From NCBI RefSeq assembly GCF_020217005.1, contig NZ_JAIWOI010000032.1, forward strand, positions 1-10,000: a stretch of DNA of 10,000 bases. The letters run 5' to 3'. The notes below the pieces were generated by a model. That model saw only the letters and a list, made by a program, of their open reading frames with translations. It was not told the origin of the DNA and made no database searches. Within the stretch, counting starts at the first letter, position 1. Every line of letters begins with the position of its first letter. The translations under genes were made by a program, and so were the position numbers. Positions 8,501 to 10,000 of the stretch are shown piece by piece. This DNA is from Rheinheimera sp. (GTDB lineage Bacteria; Pseudomonadota; Gammaproteobacteria; Enterobacterales; Alteromonadaceae).

Positions 8501-8681
8501 TGGTTTTACCGTCAGGACTAACACTGACATTCATCCAGGTGCCTTGCTGCACTTTTATCTTGATGTCAGTGAATTTTCCTGCGGGCTTGTCGACATTCCA
8601 GCTTGGTTTTTTATCATCAGCCGCCATCGCCAAAGTGGAGCATAAAGCCAGGGCTAACAGACTGTAGTTATAGTTTTTCAT
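5502..8681 (-). CDS. Exported amidohydrolase with N-terminal PD40/TolB-like propeller region
   Basis: Periplasmic metal-dependent hydrolase of 1059 residues; substrate unknown. A signal peptide covers residues 1-20 (cut near AMA-ADDKK). From about 50 to 640 there are roughly a dozen PD40-type repeats (SPDGKYIAFTSD, SPDGKYIYFSQD, SPDGRTVVYRK), consistent with one or two propellers resembling TolB and the tricorn protease. The amidohydrolase part runs from about 660 to 1045: GQVITMEGDTVLQDAVVLVEG opens the small beta-sandwich; MPGLFDAHAHG holds the HxH metal motif (His710, His712); FSVKSY has Lys807, a candidate for the bridging lysine; GHTTLEH supplies His850 and His855. The late strand reads NIGAHGQRESLGAHWE (His954) where many relatives have a GTD-type aspartate. 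The end, GSIKAGKLADLIILDADPL, is canonical for imidazolonepropionase/prolidase-like members. ATG 8681 has GAGG at 8689-8692, 7 bases away. It appears to be transcribed alone, with its own terminator. Confidence 0.92.
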   Translation of the reverse strand: MKNYNYSLLALALCSTLAMAADDKKPSWNVDKPAGKFTDIKIKVQQGTWMNVSVSPDGKTIAFDLLGDIYTMPISGGKAKVLTSDIGWQMQPVFSPDGKYIAFTSDQGGGDNIWVMKADGSEPKAVTEETFRLLNSPAWSPDGEFIVARKHFTAGRSLGAGEVWQYHKSGGAGVMLTAKANDEKDLGEPAFSPDGKYIYFSQDDTPGKTFHYSKDSEQGIYVIKRFERETGKIDVLLQGAGGAIRPTPSSDGKYLAYIRRVDFQTTLYLYDLESGEHIQLDNQLDRDMQETWAIHGVYPTLSWTPDNKKLVYWAGGKINSLDIASKTKTQIPFSVERSKTIQQAVKFKQDLDKDQLDVKVLGNLHMSPDGKKAVYSALGHLYIKDLKSGSAKRLTSQNEHFEFYPQFSRDGSKLVYVSWHDTAQGRVKLLDLTTGQSRDLTPEAGKYVEPTFSPDGRTVVYRKSGAGSLLDKKWSLNTGLYAVSVSGADKPKLLSRNGYAPMFGKDNTRVFAQDYGESPTLLSIDVATEQQRPLYTAKYGTEFKLSPDGKYLAFVDRFKVYVTPFAERGAVIDISGSDTQFPVKQLSVKAGTDISWTSDSSSLYWHLGPELYHHSIAGLFDVNSKVKVDAKNGSNIGFTVPMDKPQGQIAFVGGQVITMEGDTVLQDAVVLVEGNKIKAVGTKADVKVPTGAEVIDITGKTLMPGLFDAHAHGAQGVNQLIPQQNYANYASLALGVTSIHDPSNDTQEIFTASELQKAGITVGPRIFSTGTILYGAYGAGYTSHIDSLDDAKFHLERLKKVGAFSVKSYNQPRRNQRQQVIEAARELEMLVVPEGGSLLQHNLSMVVDGHTTLEHSLPAAVLYDDVKQLWQQSNTAYTPTLIVAYGGIFGENYWYDKTDVWKHPRLSQYVPADELRPRSMRRPKAPDHHYNHISIAKMAKELSDLGVVTNIGAHGQRESLGAHWEIWMFAQGGMSPLEALRTATLNPAKTFGMDHQLGSIKAGKLADLIILDADPLKNIMDTDKVKYSMVNGRLYDAESMNQLYPEKKQRAPWFFSPKN

Positions 8682-8865
8682 CAGTGGACCTCGTGTTGTT
8701 TGAGCCTACGCTGCCATAAAGCCAAAGCAGGGTAAAGCTTCAGAGGCAAAACTGCGGTTAAAAGCACGGCATTTCAGACTGATCACTTGAGTTTGGTTGT
8801 AAAACTTTGGCCTGAATCAAAAAGTGGTTACACTGGAGTAAGTTAGAATAAAAGCCGGAGCTGAA
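8682..8865. promoter_or_regulatory. Divergent intergenic region between the amidohydrolase gene and the DUF1289-MgtC-CPA2 operon
   Basis: These 184 bases must hold promoters for both directions because the flanking genes diverge. On the plus strand TAGAAT at 8844-8849 is a plausible -10 box, but I see no good -35 box 16-18 bases before it. On the minus strand no pair of boxes stands out. No convincing operator palindrome or riboswitch-like structure was found by eye. Ribosome binding sites are at 8857-8860 (GGAG, plus) and 8689-8692 (GAGG, minus). Confidence 0.35.
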
Positions 8866-9117
8866 GTGGACTCTCCTTGTGTGGCCTGTTGCAGGCTGAA
8901 TGAAGATAAGATTTGTGTCGGTTGTTACCGTCATATGGACGAGATTGTCGACTGGCGTAAAAAAACGCCTGAACAGTATCAACAAATTTCGCTAAATATC
9001 CAACAACGTAAAGCCGTCGCCCGCAGTTTAGGCGCAACAGTGCCAATGACCGAAGCAGAGTGGAAAGCTGCACGGGCGCGCAATGCTGAAAAATTAGTGT
9101 CCGGAGGTGCTGTATGA
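8866..9117 (+). CDS. DUF1289-family small cysteine-motif protein
   Basis: Small cytoplasmic protein of 83 residues; function not established for the family. The N-terminus carries the DUF1289 signature S-P-C-x3-C...C-x2-C-x-R...E-I-x-x-W: Cys5, Cys9, Cys17 and Cys20, then DEIVDW at about 25-30. The four cysteines could bind zinc or another metal. Cys8, next to Cys9, is additional to the four expected. The rest is a basic helical tail (QQRKAVARSLGA, then EAEWKAARARNAEKL). The start is GTG at 8866, preceded by GGAG at 8857-8860 with 5-nt spacing; the first in-frame ATG lies beyond the cysteines, so GTG is almost certainly right. Its stop overlaps the start of the MgtC-family gene (ATGA), indicating translational coupling. 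Confidence 0.88.
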   Translation: MDSPCVACCRLNEDKICVGCYRHMDEIVDWRKKTPEQYQQISLNIQQRKAVARSLGATVPMTEAEWKAARARNAEKLVSGGAV

Positions 9118-9671
9118 TGCTGGACCCCGCCTGGTTTGATATCAGTCCATTATCCTGGCACGCCATAGGTGTTACGGTCTTAACCGGCACTGTCGTCGGT
9201 TTGGAGCGGCAGTTGAGGGGGAAACCTGCCGGGATACGAACTTCAATTCTGATCACTTTGGGCACCTATTTGTTTGTCGCTTTGTCTCTGCCTTTGGGTC
9301 ATGCGGTGCTCGATGCCAATCGTATAGTGGGTAACGTGGTGACAGATCCAAGTCGTATCATAGGTCAGGTGGTGACGGGCATTGGTTTTCTTGGCGCAGG
9401 TGTGATGCTGACCCGCGAAGGTATTGTCGTAGGCGTCACTTCGGCGGCCACTATTTGGGTGTTGGCCGCTATAGGTGTTGCTACTGGTTTAGGCCATTAT
9501 CAGGTCGCAATATGGTTGTCGGTCATAGTAGTAGCTGTGTTAACTGGTGTGGATATGCTGGAAAATGCCAGCAGTGCGTTACGCCGCGGAGTGCACAGAA
9601 CGGCGAAAGACTGGGTGATCCGTAAGTCAGAAAAAGAAACTAAAACCATAGAGCCTTCGCAGGGGCAGTAA
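9114..9671 (+). CDS. MgtC/SapB family membrane protein
   Basis: Inner-membrane protein of 185 residues in the MgtC/SapB family. Characterised members help growth in low magnesium or acid and, in Salmonella, modulate the F-type ATPase; the role here is unproven. Family motifs are GVTVLTGTVVGLERQLRGKPAGIRTSI (about 18-44; shown are G-x-E-R-Q and A-G-I-R-T) and RIIGQVVTGIGFLGAGVMLT (about 82-101), followed by VTSAATIWVLAAIGVATG. About four to five membrane helices are visible. The chain stops soon after the last helix with a basic tail, so the soluble C-terminal domain of longer MgtC proteins is absent, as in SapB-type members. ATG 9114 overlaps the preceding stop by 4 bases and has GGAGGT at 9103-9108; an adjacent ATG at 9117 is the alternative start. 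The antiporter gene follows 16 bases later. Confidence 0.92.
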   Translation: MMLDPAWFDISPLSWHAIGVTVLTGTVVGLERQLRGKPAGIRTSILITLGTYLFVALSLPLGHAVLDANRIVGNVVTDPSRIIGQVVTGIGFLGAGVMLTREGIVVGVTSAATIWVLAAIGVATGLGHYQVAIWLSVIVVAVLTGVDMLENASSALRRGVHRTAKDWVIRKSEKETKTIEPSQGQ

Positions 9672-9687
9672 GAGCAAAAGGATTTAT

Positions 9688-10000
9688 ATGTTGTTAGAAG
9701 CAGTCTGGATAGGTTTTGCTTTTAGTGCAGGTTTACTGGTGCGCTTAATTGGCTTACCTCCGTTAATTGGCTATCTGGCGGCCGGCTTTATGATCACAGC
9801 AACAGCCACAGACCTGAATTTGCCCAAAGAAGGCAATGCTATTATTGCCCATGTCGCGCATTTAGGCGTGTTGTTGTTGCTATTTACTGTCGGCTTAAAG
9901 CTCAATATCCGCAGTTTAGGCAAGACCGAAGTTTTGGGCGGCAGTCTGGCCCACTTTGCCAGTTCAGCGCTGCTTTACACTCCTATAATTTATCTGACCT
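9688..10000 (+). CDS. CPA2-family (Kef/YbaL-type) cation:proton antiporter, N-terminal part
   Basis: Truncated by the window edge; 104 residues are visible, translated here directly. They begin MLLEAVWIGFAFSAGLLVRL and continue through LPPLIGYLAAGFMI and HLGVLLLLFTVGLKLNIRSL. This is the usual start of CPA2 monovalent cation:proton antiporters such as KefB/KefC, YbaL and RosB: a short first helix, then L-x-x-P-x-x-x-G-Y-x-x-A-G, then the G-L-x-L-L-L-F-x-x-G-L-x-L motif. Whether it carries a C-terminal TrkA-N nucleotide-binding domain cannot be seen. ATG 9688 is preceded by AAGGA at 9678-9682, 5 bases away, and lies 16 bases after the MgtC stop. It is therefore very likely the third gene of the same operon, tying the unit to cation homeostasis at the inner membrane. 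Confidence 0.85.
   Translation, partial: MLLEAVWIGFAFSAGLLVRLIGLPPLIGYLAAGFMITATATDLNLPKEGNAIIAHVAHLGVLLLLFTVGLKLNIRSLGKTEVLGGSLAHFASSALLYTPIIYLT

Noticed and set aside
8682..8865. Riboswitch, for example magnesium-responsive, ahead of the DUF1289-MgtC-CPA2 operon
   Set aside because: The stretch is short, with no recognisable conserved riboswitch core or terminator hairpin before the GTG start.
8843..9265. 140-codon minus-strand reading frame opposite the DUF1289 and MgtC genes
   Set aside because: It is antisense to two genes with clear family motifs, and its translation shows no recognisable domain or start signal.

Overview
The window reads as chromosomal DNA from a Gram-negative gammaproteobacterium. 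The evidence is Sec-type signal peptides on large periplasmic proteins, a YgiD-type dioxygenase close to the enterobacterial one, and a DUF1289-MgtC-CPA2 cluster. The overall look (moderate GC, propeller-GGDEF sensors, PD40-amidohydrolases) would suit Alteromonadales/Rheinheimera-like bacteria, but that genus-level guess is weak and rests on recall. No rRNA, tRNA, CRISPR array, transposase gene or phage gene is visible. No stretch longer than 300 bases lacks a gene.

Layout. 1-505 (+): a GNAT acetyltransferase whose true start may lie left of the window. 511-576: a perfect 31-bp inverted repeat with a 4-nt loop carrying a TGGGGTCAGATC core, resembling REP/RAYT-type mobile palindromes. 609-1462 (+): two overlapping genes for unrecognised proteins with single N-terminal membrane anchors. 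1472-2248 (-): a DODA/YgiD extradiol dioxygenase, meeting the previous pair tail to tail with a 9-nt gap. 2336-5314 (-): a 992-residue membrane diguanylate cyclase with a periplasmic sensor of 14 propeller repeats plus a Y_Y_Y domain. 5315-5501: a candidate sigma-70 promoter for the cyclase and a clear intrinsic terminator for the gene to its right. 5502-8681 (-): an exported 1059-residue amidohydrolase with an N-terminal PD40/TolB-like propeller region. 8682-8865: a divergent intergenic region. 8866-10000 (+): a tight operon of a DUF1289 Cys-motif protein (GTG start), an MgtC/SapB membrane protein and the N-terminus of a CPA2 cation:proton antiporter that runs off the right edge.

Functionally, the right-hand operon looks like an envelope ion-homeostasis unit. 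The cyclase would convert an unknown periplasmic cue into c-di-GMP. The amidohydrolase appears to be a monocistronic periplasmic hydrolase with unknown substrate. The points most worth following up are the palindrome, the unknown overlapping membrane pair, the two-propeller diguanylate cyclase and the unusual active-site motif in the amidohydrolase. I do not see convincing evidence for a wholly new defence or mobile system here.
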